A DNA stretch of 64,000 nucleotides from Curtobacterium sp. MCJR17_020 (GCF_003234365.2 NZ_CP126260.1:2604001-2668000), one strand, 5' to 3'; positions 54,986-63,856 are shown, counted from the first letter of the stretch. The notes: generated from the letters alone by a model not told the origin. Numbers and translations are program-made.

Positions 54986-56533
54986 TCAGGCGGCGAACGG
55001 GTCCGGGGTGAGCACGTACACGGTCTCGAGGTACTCCTCGATGCCCTCGTGCGAGCCCTCACGTCCGAGGCCGGACGACTTCACCCCGCCGAACGGGAAC
55101 GCTGCGTTCGACACGACGCCGGTGTTCAGCCCGAGCATCCCGGTCTCCAGACGCTCGGCGAGCCGCTGCCCGCGCGGGAAGTCCGTCGTGAACGCGTAGG
55201 CGATGAGCCCGAACTCGGTGTCGTTGGCGAGCCGGATGCCCTCGTCCTCGGTCGCGAAGCGGGTGATCGACACGACCGGTCCGAAGATCTCGGTCGTCAG
55301 GATCTCCGACCCCGGCTGCACGTCGTCGAGCACCGTGGGCGCGTAGTAGGTGCCGGGCCGCTCGACGCGGTGTCCGCCGGTGACGAGCCGAGCGCCGCGG
55401 GTGACCGCGTCGTCGACGAGTCCGGCGGCCTTGTCCACCGCACGGTCGTCGATGAGCGGGCCCATCGTCGTGCCGTCCTCGGTGCCCCGGCCGATGCGAA
55501 GCGCGTCGACCTTCGCGGTGAGGGCGGCCACGAACGCGTCGGCGATGCCCTCCTGCACGAAGAACCGGTTGGCGGCCGTGCAGGCCTCGCCGACGTTCCG
55601 GAACTTCGCGAGCATCGCGGCGTCCACCGCGGCATCGAGGTCGGCGTCGTCGAACACCAGCAAGGGGGCGTTGCCGCCGAGCTCCATGCTCGTCTTGAGC
55701 ACGTTGTCCGCCGCCTGCTTGAGGAGCGCGGACCCGACCGGCGTCGATCCGGTGAAGGTGAGCTTGCGGAGGCGGCGGTCGGCGATGATCGGCTCGGACA
55801 GGCCCTTGGCGTCGAGGGACGGCACCACGTTGAGCACGCCGTCCGGCAGCCCGGCACGGCGGAACAGCTCGACCAGGAACAGCGTGGTCAGCGGCGTGAG
55901 CTCCGCCGGCTTCACGACGACCGTGCAGCCGGCCGCCAGTGCGGGGCCGATCTTGCGGGTCGCCATGGCGAGGGGGAAGTTCCACGGGGTGATCGCGTAC
56001 ACCGGGCCGACCGGACGCTTCAGGACGATCGCGCGTCCGGTGCTCTCGGGGTTCGTGCGGTAGTCGCCGCCGATGCGGACGGCCTCCTCCGAGAACCAGC
56101 GGAGGAACTCGCCGCCGTAGACCACCTCGCCGCGGGCCTCGGCCAGGGGCTTGCCCATCTCGAGCGTCATCAGGGCGGCCAGGTCGTCCTCGTGGGCGCG
56201 GACCAGGTCGAACGCGCGGCGCAGTACGTCGGAACGCTGGCGCGGTGCGGTCGCCGCCCACTCCTGCTGCGCGGCGACCGCGGCGTCGAGCGCGGCGATG
56301 CCGTCCTCGGGGGTGGCGTCGGCGACCTCGGCCAGCACGTCGCCGGTCGAGGGGTCGCGGACGGCGAACGTCGCGCCGCTCGTCGACGGGCGCCAGGATC
56401 CGCCGATGAACAGGCCCGTCGGGACGCCGTGCACGGTGACGTGGTCGTCGCCCACGATCGTGGTGAGGTCGCCGGTCGTGGTGCTCGTGTCGGTGCTCGT
56501 GTCGGTGTTGGTCTCGGTGCTGGTGTCGGTCAC
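54986..56533 (-). CDS. NAD(P)-dependent succinate-semialdehyde dehydrogenase
   Basis: Oxidises succinate semialdehyde to succinate, the last step of the GABA shunt. The 515-residue aldehyde dehydrogenase has V-K-P-A-E-L-T-P near residue 200, the general-base Glu in M-E-L-G-G-N-A-P near 280 and the catalytic Cys in G-E-A-C-T-A-A-N-R near 316. The first 20 residues are a Thr/Ser/Asp repeat (D-T-S-T-E-T-N-T-D-T-S-T) encoded by 12-base repeats. GGAGGAG precedes the GTG start, which overlaps the nicotinamidase stop by 4 bases. Glutarate semialdehyde or another aldehyde is an alternative substrate. Confidence 0.87.
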   Translation of the reverse strand: MTDTSTETNTDTSTDTSTTTGDLTTIVGDDHVTVHGVPTGLFIGGSWRPSTSGATFAVRDPSTGDVLAEVADATPEDGIAALDAAVAAQQEWAATAPRQRSDVLRRAFDLVRAHEDDLAALMTLEMGKPLAEARGEVVYGGEFLRWFSEEAVRIGGDYRTNPESTGRAIVLKRPVGPVYAITPWNFPLAMATRKIGPALAAGCTVVVKPAELTPLTTLFLVELFRRAGLPDGVLNVVPSLDAKGLSEPIIADRRLRKLTFTGSTPVGSALLKQAADNVLKTSMELGGNAPLLVFDDADLDAAVDAAMLAKFRNVGEACTAANRFFVQEGIADAFVAALTAKVDALRIGRGTEDGTTMGPLIDDRAVDKAAGLVDDAVTRGARLVTGGHRVERPGTYYAPTVLDDVQPGSEILTTEIFGPVVSITRFATEDEGIRLANDTEFGLIAYAFTTDFPRGQRLAERLETGMLGLNTGVVSNAAFPFGGVKSSGLGREGSHEGIEEYLETVYVLTPDPFAA

Positions 56534-57150
56534 AGCTGTGCTCCTCCGGGGTTCGCGAGCCCCTCGTCCATGTCACTGCGGTCGACGTGCCCGCCGGCCG
56601 CTCGGATGTCGTCGAGCGCGCGGGCGCTGCGCTCATCGTCGACGCCGGCGACCAGGTCCTCGTAGACCGCGACGTCGATGCCGGCGGCGCGGGCGTCGAG
56701 GGCCGAGGCCCGGACGCAGTGGTCGGTGGCGATGCCGACGATGTCGACGGAGTGGACCCGGTGCTCGGTCAGGATCTCCGGCAACGGCACGCCCGCCTCG
56801 GTCCGTGCCTGGAACGCCGAGTAGTCCGGCGTGCCCTGGCCCTTGAAGACGTCGACGTCGATCGGCTCGGTGTCGAGCTCCGGGTGGTACTCGGCGCCCG
56901 GTGTGCCGGCCACGCAGTGCACGGGCCAGGTGTCGACGAAGTCGGGGCCCTCCGGTCCGGCGAAGTGTCCGCCGTTGTCGTCGTCGCCGTGGTGCCAGTC
57001 GCGGGAGCCGACGATCAGGTCGTACTCCTCGGCGTGCCGGCCGAGGAACGCGCTGATCCGTTCCGCGAGGGCCGCGCCGCCGGTCACCCCGAGCGCACCG
57101 CCCTCGGTGAAGTCGTTCTGGACGTCGACGATGAGGAGAGCCCGTGCCAT
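56530..57150 (-). CDS. pncA: Nicotinamidase / isochorismatase family hydrolase
   Basis: Hydrolyses nicotinamide to nicotinate for NAD+ salvage. The 206-residue protein has the catalytic triad: Asp8 in L-I-V-D-V-Q-N-D-F, Lys in D-V-F-K-G-Q-G near residue 104 and Cys in G-I-A-T-D-H-C-V-R near 146. Metal ligands lie in S-R-D-W-H-H and P-V-H-C-V-A-G. Length and motifs are those of PncA. It is coupled by overlap to an NAD(P)-dependent dehydrogenase. Confidence 0.91.
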   Translation of the reverse strand: MARALLIVDVQNDFTEGGALGVTGGAALAERISAFLGRHAEEYDLIVGSRDWHHGDDDNGGHFAGPEGPDFVDTWPVHCVAGTPGAEYHPELDTEPIDVDVFKGQGTPDYSAFQARTEAGVPLPEILTEHRVHSVDIVGIATDHCVRASALDARAAGIDVAVYEDLVAGVDDERSARALDDIRAAGGHVDRSDMDEGLANPGGAQL

Positions 57151-57173
57151 GGGCCCATCCAACACCCGGTGAC

Positions 57174-58682
57174 TCAGGAGTCGGTGAGCTTGCTCCCGCA
57201 CGAGTAGGCCGCCGCGGTCACGGCGTCGAGCGCCGGCAGCGCGGCCGCGCGGGACGACCCGATGGCGTAGAACGCGAAGGTCAAGCGTGATCCGTCCGCG
57301 GCGTCGATGTACCCGCCGAGCGTGTTCGCGCTGTCGATCCACCCGGTCTTCGCGTGCACCTTGCCGCGGGCGACGGCGTTCGCGCCGGTGAAGCGGCTGG
57401 CGAGGGTGCCGGACTGGCCCGACACGGGCAGGGCGTTCGCGAGGGTACCGAGGCCCTTCGCACCGGCGGCGACCTGCACCATGAGGTGGGCGACGAAGTT
57501 CGGCGACACGGCGTTCGCGGCGCTCTCGCCCGAGCCGTCCTTGATGACGATGCCGGCCGGGTCGACGCCGTAGGAGCCGAGCGCTGACTGGTACACCGTG
57601 GTCAGCGAGGCCGCCGACCCGTTCGAGCCGGACTCCTTCGACGACACCCGGGCGAGCATCTCGGCGAGGGTGTTGTCCGAGTTCGGGATCATCTGCCCGA
57701 TCAGCGTCGACACCGGCTGCGACGACACCGTTGCGATGGTGTCCGTGCTGGTCGTGGCGCGCTTGACGATCTGTGCCGACCCCGCCCCGGCGACCCCGGC
57801 GTTCGCCAGGGCCGTGCGGAACGCGGCGCCTGCACGGCCGACCGGGTCCTCGGACCGGGGCGAGGTCGCCGCGGCCGGGTTCGCCCGGTCACCGTCGACC
57901 ATGAGCGCGGTGACCTCGGGCTGGTACCCGATGGTGCGCTCGGACACCGGCCACGTGGGGTCCCACGCGTCGGCGTCGCTCCAGTACGTGTCGTCGGTCA
58001 CGATCGTGGTGACGGGGGTGTCGCCGACCTTCGCCTTGACCTGCTGGGCGAGCTGCGCGAGCGTCGGGGCCCCCGGGTAGACCGTGCCGTTGCCGGCGGA
58101 CAGGGTGGCATCACCGTGCCCGACCAGCGCGATGGTCCCGCCGGACTCCTGCGTGACCGTGGTCGGGATGCGGTGGTCGCCGCCGAGCACCGCGAGCGCC
58201 GTCGCCGTCGTCAGGGTCTTCATGACGCTGCCGGTCTGGGCAGCCTTGTCGCCGTCCTTCGAGAACAGGACCTCGCCCGTCTTCGCGTCCATCACGTACC
58301 CCTCGAACGCGCCGAGACCGCTCGCCGACGCGGCGCCCGCGATCGAGCAGGTGCGCAGGGCGGACGGGCCGGCCGGGTCCTTCGGCACGGCGCGGGCGTC
58401 CGGGGTCGGTGTCGGCGTGCTCGTCGGTCGCTTCGTGGTGGCGGTCGAGCGGCTCGGTGTCGAGGTCGCGCTCGACGTGGTCGCCGGCGCGGCCGTCGTG
58501 CCCGTGTCCGGTGTCATCGCCGCCGCGACCGCGACGGCCCCGCCCGAACCGACCACGAGCAGGGCCGCGAGGCCACCGGCGATCCAGGGCACGGGGCGGC
58601 GCACGGCGGAGGCGCGCGCGGCCGCGACGGCGGCGCGGACACGCTCCGGTACGGAAGGCGGGGTGGGCTGCTGCTCGGACAT
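57174..58682 (-). CDS. dacB: D-alanyl-D-alanine carboxypeptidase/endopeptidase (PBP4 type, S13)
   Basis: Trims peptidoglycan peptides outside the membrane. The 502-residue protein has a cytoplasmic head, one signal-anchor helix (about 33-55) and a Thr/Pro linker. The penicillin-binding motifs follow: S-V-M-K (nucleophile serine) near 152, S-D-N in N-S-D-N-T-L-A-E near 335, and K-T-G in H-A-K-T-G-W-I-D near 445. TAGGAT ends 8 bases before the ATG, suggesting a leaderless message. Position behind nicotinamidase is not functionally informative. Confidence 0.92.
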   Translation of the reverse strand: MSEQQPTPPSVPERVRAAVAAARASAVRRPVPWIAGGLAALLVVGSGGAVAVAAAMTPDTGTTAAPATTSSATSTPSRSTATTKRPTSTPTPTPDARAVPKDPAGPSALRTCSIAGAASASGLGAFEGYVMDAKTGEVLFSKDGDKAAQTGSVMKTLTTATALAVLGGDHRIPTTVTQESGGTIALVGHGDATLSAGNGTVYPGAPTLAQLAQQVKAKVGDTPVTTIVTDDTYWSDADAWDPTWPVSERTIGYQPEVTALMVDGDRANPAAATSPRSEDPVGRAGAAFRTALANAGVAGAGSAQIVKRATTSTDTIATVSSQPVSTLIGQMIPNSDNTLAEMLARVSSKESGSNGSAASLTTVYQSALGSYGVDPAGIVIKDGSGESAANAVSPNFVAHLMVQVAAGAKGLGTLANALPVSGQSGTLASRFTGANAVARGKVHAKTGWIDSANTLGGYIDAADGSRLTFAFYAIGSSRAAALPALDAVTAAAYSCGSKLTDS

Positions 58683-58755
58683 CGCGACCGATCCTACGGA
58701 ACTGCGGCAGGAGCCTCCAGGCCGGATCGTCCCGATGTGGACGACGCGACCCGGA

Positions 58756-59751
58756 TCAGGGCGCTGTGGAGGCGTCGTCCGCGGGGTAGCGCACGCCGAC
58801 CTGGCGGCGGGCTTCGTCCATGACGGCCATGATCGCGACCGACTGTTCGGCGTCCATCGGACCGCCCTCGTGCACGCCGGACGTGACCATCGCCTCGAAC
58901 GCGCGCGCCTCGTGGCCGTAGCCGGCGAGCTCCTCGCGCGCGTCGAACTCCTCGACCACGACGCCGTCGCGGTCTCGGATCCGCCAGGTCGTCGGGGTGT
59001 ACCAGGTCGAGTCGACGTCGATGCGCCCCGACTCGCCGATCACCGAGGCCGTGTTCGGGCTGCGCACGTCCATCCCGAAGTGGATCACCGACTGTGCACC
59101 GCCGTCGTGCGTCAGGACGATGCCCCCCTGCGTGTCGACACCCTGCTCGCTCAGCGTGCCGGCCGCGACGAGCGAGGTGGGCACCCCCAGCACGTCGACG
59201 GCGAAGGACACCGGGTACACGCCCAGGTCCAGCAGGGCTCCACCGCCGAGGGCGGGATCGCGCAGCCGGTGCGACGGGTCGGTGGGCAGGGCCTGGTGGT
59301 GCGTCGCCTCGACGAGCACCGGCCGGCCGATGCGCCCCTCGGCCAGGACCTCGCGGATCATCGCCATCTGCGGCAGGAACCGGGTCCACATCGCCTCGGT
59401 CACCGCGACGCCCGCTCGACGGGCAGCATCGACCACCGTCCGCGCCTCGGCCGCCGTCATCGTGAAGGCCTTCTCGACGAGGACGTGCTTGCCGGCGCGG
59501 ATCGCGAGCAGGGCGTCCTCGGCGTGCCGGACGTGCGGGGTCGCGACGTACACGGCGTCGACCGCGTCGTCGGCGACGAGGTCCTCGTAGGAGCCGTGCG
59601 CCCGTGGGATGCCGAACTCCGCCGCGAACGCCTCGGCACCGTCCCGGGTGCGGCTGCCGACCGCCGTGAACTCGATGCCCGCGGCGACGCAGTCGCCCAC
59701 GAAGGACCGGGCGATGCCGCCCGTACCGATGACTCCCCAGCGAACCGTCAT
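58756..59751 (-). CDS. Gfo/Idh/MocA family oxidoreductase
   Basis: A 331-residue NAD(P)-dependent sugar or polyol dehydrogenase. The N-domain starts W-G-V-I-G-T-G-G-I-A-R-S-F, with V-L-V-E-K-A-F-T-M near residue 92 (the family E-K-P motif with A for P) and the C-terminal substrate domain with G-G-G-A-L-L-D-L-G-V-Y, where Asp and Tyr shape the active site. This resembles dimeric dihydrodiol / xylose dehydrogenases. Substrate unknown. Confidence 0.9.
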   Translation of the reverse strand: MTVRWGVIGTGGIARSFVGDCVAAGIEFTAVGSRTRDGAEAFAAEFGIPRAHGSYEDLVADDAVDAVYVATPHVRHAEDALLAIRAGKHVLVEKAFTMTAAEARTVVDAARRAGVAVTEAMWTRFLPQMAMIREVLAEGRIGRPVLVEATHHQALPTDPSHRLRDPALGGGALLDLGVYPVSFAVDVLGVPTSLVAAGTLSEQGVDTQGGIVLTHDGGAQSVIHFGMDVRSPNTASVIGESGRIDVDSTWYTPTTWRIRDRDGVVVEEFDAREELAGYGHEARAFEAMVTSGVHEGGPMDAEQSVAIMAVMDEARRQVGVRYPADDASTAP

Positions 59752-59880
59752 GCGGCCATGTCTACCAGGACTGGCCGCAGCACTTTGGTATGGACTCCAC
59801 TGGTGATTGCCAGCTAACGTGCTCCACGATCCCCCATCCGGGGGTCACTCCTCCCCGAGTCGAAGGTGTGCAGGTCCTCC

Positions 59881-61560
59881 ATGCGCCGTTCCGTCCTCTC
59901 CGTCGTCGCCACCAGCGCCGCGATCGTCCTCACGTCCACCCTCGTCGGCGGTCCGGCCAACGCACACGGGTGGGGCGACCCAGGACGCGGACCGGGACAC
60001 TCGCCGGGGCACTCCGCCGACGCCGGCCTGACGCCGCGGACGCACTTCACGATGGCTGCCGACGGCACGTCCGGTGCGACGCAGGGCGGCGAGGGAATCC
60101 CGAACATCGACTCCGTCAAGAAGACCATCGCCACCTACTACGGCGACCCCGGCACGGGTCTGGCGAACCGGACCGACTCCCCCTACATCCGCGAGATGCG
60201 ATCGATCGTCGCCCGCCAGGGAGCGTCGCTGCAGCGCATCCACGACCGTGCCGTCCGACACGGCGAGAAGCCCGCGATCGTCCTCGACGCCGACGACACC
60301 ACCCTGTGGACGTACGACATGGAGGTCGCGGACATGCACTTCGTGTTCGACCCCGCACGGCAGGACGAGTGGGTGCAGGACGAGCGCTTCGCCGCCACCC
60401 CGTCCATGGTCGGCTTCGTCAACCGCGCCGCCGCGATGGGCTTCACGGTGTTCGGACTGACCGGCCGGAACGACGATCAGAAGACCGCGACCGTGCAGAA
60501 CCTGTCGAAGGTCGGCTACACCGCCTTCACCGAGGACCGCTTCTTCACGAAGTGGACCGGCAAGGGCGCCTCGCAGCAGCCGTCGTACGTGACCTGCGCC
60601 GCAGCGAGCTGCACGACCGTCGAGTACAAGGCCCTGACCCGCAAGCACATCGAGCAGGACCTCGGCTACGACATCACGCTGAACATCGGCGACCAGTGGA
60701 GCGACCTGCAGGGCGGGTACGCCGACCGGTCCCTCAAGCTGCCGAACCCCACCTACTACCTCCCCTCAACCGATCTGCCCGGCGTCTCCGAGCCCCGACT
60801 GTCCCCACGGACGCAGTTCACGATGGCGGCCGACGGCTCCTCCGGCGCGACGCAGTCCGGTGAGGGCATCCCGAACATCGACTCCGTCAAGAAGACCATC
60901 GCCACCTACTACGGCGACCCCGGCACCGGACTCGCGAACCGCACCGACTCCCCCTACATCCGCGAGATGCGGTCCCTCGTCCGGCGGCAGGCCCCCGTCG
61001 TCGCCGCCCAGTGCGCCGTCGGCCGCAAGCTGCACCGCAACCCCGCGATCGTGCTCGACGCCGACGACACCACGCTCTGGACCTACGACATGGAGGTCGC
61101 GGACATGCACTTCGTGTTCGACCCCGCCCTGCAGGACGAGTGGGTGCAGGACGAACGGTTCCCCGCGACCCCGTCGATGACCTCGCTCGTGTCGATCGCA
61201 CAGCGTTCCGGCTGCACGGTCATCGGGCTGACCGGCCGGAACGCCGATCAGGAGACCGCCACCATCGACAACCTGCAGCGCGCCGGCTACCCGCAGTTCT
61301 CGGCGACGAAGCGCGGCACCGAGACGTACTACACGAAGTGGACCGGGGTCGGGGCGTCGCAGCAGCCGTCGTACATCACCTGCGCCACGGCGAAGTGCAC
61401 CACCGTCGAGTACAAGTCGCAGACCCGGGCGCACATCGAGTCACGATCGGGCGGCCGCTACGACGTGGTCGCGAACTTCGGCGACCAGTACAGCGACCTG
61501 CTCGGGGGCTCGGCGGACCGCAGCGTCAAGCTGCCGAACCCGACGTACTACCTGCCCTGA
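59881..61560 (+). CDS. Secreted HAD acid phosphatase with two tandem domains
   Basis: A 559-residue secreted protein: signal peptide (about 1-34, ending G-P-A-N-A-H), then two copies of a HAD subfamily IIIB (PF03767-like) phosphatase domain. Copy 1 spans about residues 60-300 and copy 2 about 315-559, 257 residues apart. Each has the nucleophile motif V-L-D-A-D-D-T-T-L-W, T-G-R-N near the middle and G-D-Q near the end (I-G-D-Q-W-S-D and F-G-D-Q-Y-S-D), so both look catalytically complete. The two halves remain nearly identical over long DNA stretches. HAD acid phosphatases release phosphate from small esters. It may scavenge phosphate outside the cell. Confidence 0.88.
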   Translation: MRRSVLSVVATSAAIVLTSTLVGGPANAHGWGDPGRGPGHSPGHSADAGLTPRTHFTMAADGTSGATQGGEGIPNIDSVKKTIATYYGDPGTGLANRTDSPYIREMRSIVARQGASLQRIHDRAVRHGEKPAIVLDADDTTLWTYDMEVADMHFVFDPARQDEWVQDERFAATPSMVGFVNRAAAMGFTVFGLTGRNDDQKTATVQNLSKVGYTAFTEDRFFTKWTGKGASQQPSYVTCAAASCTTVEYKALTRKHIEQDLGYDITLNIGDQWSDLQGGYADRSLKLPNPTYYLPSTDLPGVSEPRLSPRTQFTMAADGSSGATQSGEGIPNIDSVKKTIATYYGDPGTGLANRTDSPYIREMRSLVRRQAPVVAAQCAVGRKLHRNPAIVLDADDTTLWTYDMEVADMHFVFDPALQDEWVQDERFPATPSMTSLVSIAQRSGCTVIGLTGRNADQETATIDNLQRAGYPQFSATKRGTETYYTKWTGVGASQQPSYITCATAKCTTVEYKSQTRAHIESRSGGRYDVVANFGDQYSDLLGGSADRSVKLPNPTYYLP

Positions 61561-61563
61561 CCT

Positions 61564-62004
61564 TCAGCGCCGGTGCTTGCCGAGTGCGGCGTCGGGCGCG
61601 GCCATCGGGTGGGTGCGGAACCAGCGCAGCAACGCTCGCGCCTTGCTGGTGTCCGCACTCCGATCGCCGTCGGACAGGAACGTGTCGAAGCCGTCGGGGA
61701 GCGCGGTCTCGTGGTCGCGGTCGAACGCCATCGTCCACTCGCCGAACCGCGGCGTGTGGATCCGCTCCTCGACGAGCAGCCCGACGTCGGTGTGTCGGGG
61801 ATCCTCGGTGATGCGCTGGTAGGTCTCGAGGACCGCGGCCTCCGGACCCTCGAGCAGCTGCATGAAGCGGCCGTCCTTGTACACGAGCAGGCCGGACAAG
61901 CCGGATGCGGCGTTCCGGGCCCTGGCGTGTTCGAGGAGCGCGTCGAGGCGGGGCTGGTCGAAGGGTTCGTCGGCGGCGCTCATGTAGACGAGTGACAGGA
62001 GCAT
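61564..62004 (-). CDS. BLUF domain blue-light photoreceptor
   Basis: A 146-residue stand-alone BLUF protein binding FAD. Tyr near residue 7 (L-S-L-V-Y-M-S), Asn near 31 (A-R-A-R-N-A-A-S-G-L-S-G) and Gln near 48 (G-R-F-M-Q-L-L-E-G) are the flavin-contacting residues, and W-T-M follows near 90. A short helical cap of about 50 residues completes the fold and has no output domain. Output is probably by protein-protein contact or a separate effector. No obvious partner gene is adjacent: the GH16-like gene upstream is the only same-strand neighbour. Confidence 0.87.
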   Translation of the reverse strand: MLLSLVYMSAADEPFDQPRLDALLEHARARNAASGLSGLLVYKDGRFMQLLEGPEAAVLETYQRITEDPRHTDVGLLVEERIHTPRFGEWTMAFDRDHETALPDGFDTFLSDGDRSADTSKARALLRWFRTHPMAAPDAALGKHRR

Positions 62005-62102
62005 GACGACCTTTCGAACGGAGAACGTGGCTTCGGTTCGATCGTCCCGCACGACGGCGGTCCGGCGCAGCCCCAGAACGGGGAGCGGGCCGGCGCGGCC
62101 CG

Positions 62103-62906
62103 TCACTGCGCGTCGTAGGTGCGGACCCAGTCGATCTGCAGGTTGCCGGCCTTGCCCCAGTTGCCGACCTGCACCATGTAGCGGTGCGGGGTCGTCGGGA
62201 CGTTCCGCGCGACCGTGAAGACGAGCTTGCCGTCGAGGTAGTAGTGGATCGCCCGCCCGGGGATCCACTCCGTCGTGTAGGTGTGCCAGTCCCGCCAGGA
62301 CACCCGGGTGTTGTAGTTGTCCGACGCCTTCTCGTCCCCGGCCAGCATCGAGTGGTGGAACACCCGCGGCGAGCCGTCGAAGTTGCCCTCGGGGTAGTTG
62401 AGTTCGCCGTCCGCCCAGTCGTTCGACGTCGGCCAGAGCATGATCGCTGCGCCGTTCTTGTCGCCGCCGGTGGCACGGGCGCGGATGCTGAACGACCCGC
62501 CGACGTGCGACCAGGCGTCCTCGGGGGTGCCGAACGTGCCGGCCGAACCGTGCTCGCCGTCGAGGGCGATGTCCATGTACCCGTCGTGCGCGCTGACCAT
62601 CTTGCTCGACCAGTACTTGCCGCCGGTAGCGTCCGGGTACGGCTGCCACGACTGCGCGTACGTCGCCGCGAACGGGCCGTTCGCCGCAGCCGGCGTGTCG
62701 AAGTCCACCGAGAAGGTCGGCGTGCGCCCGATGGTCGGATCGGTGGCCACCGTGGTCGGGTGCGGGGTCGGGGTCGCGCTGCTGCTCGATGCGCCGGCCG
62801 GGGCCGCCGATGACGTCGCCCGCGACTCCGGCACCGCGGCGGCCGTGATGGCCAGCGCAGCAGCCGCAGCAGCCACCAGGACGACGGTCGTCGCACGCTT
62901 GAACAC
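62103..62906 (-). CDS. Secreted GH16-like glycoside hydrolase with altered catalytic motif
   Basis: A 267-residue protein with a signal peptide (about 1-25, A-I-T-A-A-A), a Ser/Thr/Pro linker and a concanavalin-type beta-jelly-roll domain (about 55-265). W-P-T-S-N-D-W-A-D-G-E-L-N-Y-P-E-G corresponds to the GH16 site, whose usual form is E-x-D-x-(x)-E. Here the two glutamates are kept but the middle aspartate is Asn. Late motifs D-W-H-T-Y-T-T-E-W and Y-Y-L-D-G match GH16. It could be an active variant, a lectin-like binder, or a poorly active enzyme. Confidence 0.82.
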   Translation of the reverse strand: MFKRATTVVLVAAAAAALAITAAAVPESRATSSAAPAGASSSSATPTPHPTTVATDPTIGRTPTFSVDFDTPAAANGPFAATYAQSWQPYPDATGGKYWSSKMVSAHDGYMDIALDGEHGSAGTFGTPEDAWSHVGGSFSIRARATGGDKNGAAIMLWPTSNDWADGELNYPEGNFDGSPRVFHHSMLAGDEKASDNYNTRVSWRDWHTYTTEWIPGRAIHYYLDGKLVFTVARNVPTTPHRYMVQVGNWGKAGNLQIDWVRTYDAQ

Positions 62907-63053
62907 GGTACCTCCGTCGGTCGTCCGCCGAGGGGGTACGGGGCGGTGCAGGTGGTCGGTCGCGGGGATCCCCGCGTCCTGACGAGGCTAACCCGCGTCC
63001 TCCCCCGCTGTCTGGTCCGGAGCCAAGGGGTGCGGTTTCCCGCAGACGCAGAA

Positions 63054-63093
63054 ATCCCCGGTCAGGACCTGTTGCAGATCCGTGACCGGGGAT
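63054..63093 (-). terminator. Terminator of tRNA-Thr
   Basis: An 11-bp perfect stem ATCCCCGGTCA (63054-63064) with 63083-63093; on the minus strand it is followed by ATTTCT. It lies 9 bases downstream of the tRNA. Confidence 0.7.
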
Positions 63094-63101
63094 GTGTTCC
63101 G

Positions 63102-63174
63102 AGCCGCCTGTCGGAATCGAACCGACGACCTATTCATTACGAGTGAATCGCTCTACCGACTGAGCTAAGGCGGC
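63102..63174 (-). tRNA. tRNA-Thr (anticodon CGT)
   Basis: A 73-nt cloverleaf: acceptor stem GCCGCCT/AGGCGGC with discriminator T, D-arm GCTC-AGTCGGTA-GAGC, anticodon stem ATTCA/TGAAT with loop CTCGTAA (anticodon CGT, codon ACG), and T-arm with GTTCGATTC. No CCA is encoded. A hairpin terminator follows. Confidence 0.97.
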
Positions 63175-63220
63175 GCGCTCGCTCCGAACCCGGAGCGGCA
63201 CGATCAATGACTATACAGGC

Positions 63221-63856
63221 TCAGACGAGTGAACGCGAAACGAGCACGCCGAGCTCGGCGAAGGACCTGCGGAGCTCGTCGACCAGGTGCGAACCGGCTT
63301 CGGACCCGGACCACTCCCACCACGCGTGCCGGAGCGCACCGAGCGCCACGATCGACGCCAGGCGCGCCCGACGACGGAGCGCGTCGGGGTCCGCGGCGAG
63401 CTCGGGGTCCTCGCGTTCGAGCCGCCGGGCGACCGCCGCCTGGATCTCGGCCTGGAACTCCTTCATCGACTCCATGCGTCGGCTGAACAGTTCGGGGTTC
63501 GCCCGGAGCACCTGCTGCCGTTCCTCGATGAGTCCGCGTTCCTCGATGAGCTCCTGCGTCGAGTGCACGAGCAGTGCACCGAGGTCCGACAGCAGGTCGC
63601 CGTCCGGTCCCCCGTCGACGAACTCCTGCAGCGCGGCGTCATCGGGCAGCTCCGGGTCGTCCCCGAGGATCGCCTGTTCCTTGCTCGGGAAGTAGTTGAA
63701 GAACGTGCGGGGTGAGACGTCGGCTCGACGCGAGATCTCGTCCACGGTGACCGCTCCGAGGCCGTCCTCGATCGCGATGCGGAGCGCGGCCGCCTGGATG
63801 GCGCGGCGGGTGGCGCGGCGTTTCCGTTCGCGCAGGCCGGGTTCAGCGTCGGGCAT
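63221..63856 (-). CDS. TetR/AcrR family transcriptional regulator
   Basis: A 211-residue repressor. The N-terminal HTH reads T-R-R-A-I-Q-A-A-A-L-R-I-A near residue 16, then V-D-E-I-S-R-R-A-D-V-S-P-R-T-F-F-N-Y-F-P-S-K, the TetR signature with a phenylalanine-rich end. The C-domain (about 80-205) is helical with L-I-E-E-R-G-L-I-E-E-R and V-A-L-G-A-L-R-H-A-W-W. Ligand and targets are unknown; no pump or enzyme is adjacent. Confidence 0.9.
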   Translation of the reverse strand: MPDAEPGLRERKRRATRRAIQAAALRIAIEDGLGAVTVDEISRRADVSPRTFFNYFPSKEQAILGDDPELPDDAALQEFVDGGPDGDLLSDLGALLVHSTQELIEERGLIEERQQVLRANPELFSRRMESMKEFQAEIQAAVARRLEREDPELAADPDALRRRARLASIVALGALRHAWWEWSGSEAGSHLVDELRRSFAELGVLVSRSLV

